From Elusimicrobiota bacterium (GTDB taxonomy: Bacteria > CG03 > SLGR01 > PWQF01), in assembly GCA_003557485.1 (NCBI GenBank), contig PWOI01000032.1, positions 1 through 14,798 of the forward strand: a stretch of DNA of 14,798 nucleotides, read 5' to 3'. Position 1 is the first letter of the stretch, and each line of letters opens with the position of its first letter. The notes under the pieces were generated by a model. That model saw only the letters and a program-made list of their open reading frames with translations, did no database searches and had not been told where the DNA came from. Shown here one piece after another: positions 13,196 through 14,798 of the stretch. The translations under genes and the position numbers were made by a program.

Positions 13196-14798
13196 ACCCT
13201 GATAAAAAAACTGCCCGGAAGCGTTCCCAGCGTCTTAAAGACATAAAGGGAATTGCTCTTGCGGCAGCGGCGGCACTGCTGCTTACGGGGTTACTTAATG
13301 TTAATATAGGCGTTTCCCGGGCTGTTACAGTATTTCTTTCCTCTGCAATAGGCTATATAAGCTACCTGGTTCCTTTTTTTCTTATGTGGTGGGCTCTTAA
13401 TCAGTTTATGCATAAGGACCTGCCCTTTAAACATACTTTTGTCTGGGGCTTTATTTCCCTTCTGGCAGGGGGTACAGTCTTTTTACATCTCATTTTTCCA
13501 GGGCCGGAAAAAACAGCCGGCGGCGGAGGTGAGTTAGGCCACTTTATTTCCGATGTTGTTCTGGATTACACCCTGGGCAGGCCCGGCGCATATATTATTT
13601 CAATAGCACTTATTGCCGCGGCAGCGGTTCTTCTAGCCGATGTATCTATCCGGCGGGTTTCTGTTGCCGTTTTCGGATCTATGAAAACGTTTTTTCTGAT
13701 GCTTTACAGTACCGTTAAATCCTTCTTTATATCCGCTGTTTCAAGGGTAAAATCTTACAAAAAAAAATCAGCGCCTGCGCCTAAGCCTGCCAAGGCGGAA
13801 AGAAAAAAAACTCCCTGGGTGAAAAAGAAAGAGAAAGATTCGAAAAAAAAGGAAGAAAAAAAACAATTAAGATCCGTAGAATCGAAAAAACCCGAAGTTC
13901 CTGACTCCACACCTCCGGAGAAATCCGAATACCGCGTTCCTGTTTCTCTTTTAAAGGATCCGAAGCCTTCTTCATCAAGTTCGGAGGAGGAGACGGAAAG
14001 AGGAATAAGGCTTATAGATGTTCTTAAAACTTTTGAAATTGAGGCCGAGATTGCCGCAATAGAAATAGGTCCTTCAATTACGAGATATGAAATAGAGATA
14101 CCGCCGGGAATAAAACTTTCCAAAATAAGGAACCTGGCTTCAAACATAGCAATGGCCCTTAAGGCAAAAACAGTCAGGATGCTAACCCCGATACCGGGGA
14201 AATCTGCAGTCGGTGTCGAGGTGCCTGCCATAGAACAGGAAATAGTTTATATGAAATCAATGCTCCTGTCCGAGCGGTATAAAACTACAAAGGCAGCCAT
14301 ACCATACTGCATAGGTAAGTCGGTAAGCGGTGAAAATGTTGTAGCCGATCTTGCGTCAATGCCTCATCTTCTGCTTGCCGGAGCCACAGGGTCTGGTAAA
14401 AGCGTGGCTATACATACAATAATAAACAGCATTCTTTTTAAGCTTTCTCCCGAAGAGGTACGGCTTTTTCTGATAGATCCGAAGAGAGTGGAACTTCCTG
14501 TATACCGGGGAATTCCCCATCTTGCCGAGGATGTTATATGCGAGAGCCGCAAGGGCGCGGAGATACTTGGCAGCCTGGCGGTTGAGATGGACAGCAGGTA
14601 TGACCGTCTGGCTGAAAAAAATGTATCCGATATAGAGAGTTACAACCGCCTTGATTCAATAGAAAACAGGATGCCCCGGCTTGTTGTTGTAATTGATGAG
14701 CTTGCCGATCTTATGGTCCTTGCCAGGGATAAAGTAGAACGTTCAATAGTGCGTCTTGCGCAGATGTCCCGGGCTGTCGGAATACATCTGGTGCTGGC
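13192..14798 (+). CDS. ftsK: DNA translocase FtsK/SpoIIIE, C-terminus cut by window edge
   Basis: FtsK pumps chromosomal DNA through the division septum and helps dimer resolution. The frame is open from ATG 13192 to the window end (535 complete codons). The N-terminus has four likely membrane segments (about 19-40, 46-70, 82-102, 132-152), followed by a Lys/Pro/Ser-rich linker (190-265). The motor alpha domain (about 268-345) and the RecA-like beta domain have Walker A GATGSGKS (397-404), LIDPKRVEL and Walker B VVVIDELADLM with Asp502 and Glu503. The gamma winged-helix domain that reads KOPS-like sequences lies beyond the window. The linker carries A8-A9 runs but the frame stays open. The start overlaps the winged-helix gene by 4 nt; no strong Shine-Dalgarno is seen, suggesting coupling. 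Confidence 0.95.
   Translation, partial: MNPDKKTARKRSQRLKDIKGIALAAAAALLLTGLLNVNIGVSRAVTVFLSSAIGYISYLVPFFLMWWALNQFMHKDLPFKHTFVWGFISLLAGGTVFLHLIFPGPEKTAGGGGELGHFISDVVLDYTLGRPGAYIISIALIAAAAVLLADVSIRRVSVAVFGSMKTFFLMLYSTVKSFFISAVSRVKSYKKKSAPAPKPAKAERKKTPWVKKKEKDSKKKEEKKQLRSVESKKPEVPDSTPPEKSEYRVPVSLLKDPKPSSSSSEEETERGIRLIDVLKTFEIEAEIAAIEIGPSITRYEIEIPPGIKLSKIRNLASNIAMALKAKTVRMLTPIPGKSAVGVEVPAIEQEIVYMKSMLLSERYKTTKAAIPYCIGKSVSGENVVADLASMPHLLLAGATGSGKSVAIHTIINSILFKLSPEEVRLFLIDPKRVELPVYRGIPHLAEDVICESRKGAEILGSLAVEMDSRYDRLAEKNVSDIESYNRLDSIENRMPRLVVVIDELADLMVLARDKVERSIVRLAQMSRAVGIHLVL

Noticed and set aside
1-14798. CRISPR array, mobile element, toxin-antitoxin or defence genes
   Set aside because: No spaced repeats, terminal inverted repeats, transposase, integrase or related domains were found on either strand; nearly all bases are accounted for by housekeeping genes.

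Overview
This is a bacterial chromosome segment of moderate base composition with densely packed genes on the + strand. It uses the standard genetic code, has frequent ATA/AGA/AGG codons, and mixes ATG, GTG and TTG starts. The core is the conserved translation/RNA-metabolism cluster rimP-nusA-infB-rbfA-nrnA-truB-ribF-rpsO-pnp, followed by a biotin carboxyl-carrier gene, a small winged-helix gene and the start of ftsK. I cannot name the organism. The gene order, the NusA with a C-terminal helix-hairpin-helix tail and the loss of ylxR/rpl7Ae between nusA and infB would suit an uncultivated or deep-branching bacterium (an Omnitrophota-, Elusimicrobia- or Goldbacteria-like lineage is only a guess). 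No tRNA, rRNA, CRISPR array, insertion sequence or phage gene was seen, and every coding frame is intact.

Layout. (1) 1-222, minus: N-terminus of a GT4-type glycosyltransferase cut by the window edge. (2) 223-356: a divergent promoter region with two sigma70-like promoters whose -35 boxes flank a perfect 9+9 bp palindrome. (3) 357-1710: a membrane-anchored NusG-domain-II protein overlapping an ApbE flavin transferase, a likely extracytoplasmic redox/flavinylation pair. (4) 1702-1771: a promoter followed at once by an intrinsic terminator, just before rimP. As no room for a promoter remains between terminator and rimP, this looks like a leader attenuator for the nusA operon. (5) 1784-8808: rimP, nusA, infB, rbfA, nrnA, truB and ribF, mostly overlapping; the one real gap is 106 nt before rbfA. 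(6) 8795-12525: a strong extended -10 promoter inside the ribF end drives an almost leaderless gene for a Rossmann-GAF-GGDEF diguanylate cyclase, then rpsO and pnp. (7) 12518-14798: accB-like biotin carrier, DUF2582-like winged-helix protein, and ftsK running off the right end.

How it fits together. RimP, RbfA, TruB and S15 build the 30S subunit or modify RNA, NusA and IF2 serve transcription and initiation, and NrnA and PNPase degrade RNA. The unusual member is the diguanylate cyclase. It carries an apparent NAD-binding N-terminus and heads the transcript that contains pnp, while a NanoRNase that could remove the c-di-GMP breakdown product pGpG lies upstream. Because E. coli PNPase is reported to respond to c-di-GMP, a redox-sensing c-di-GMP input to RNA decay is the most interesting testable idea here. 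The nusA leader attenuator is the second.
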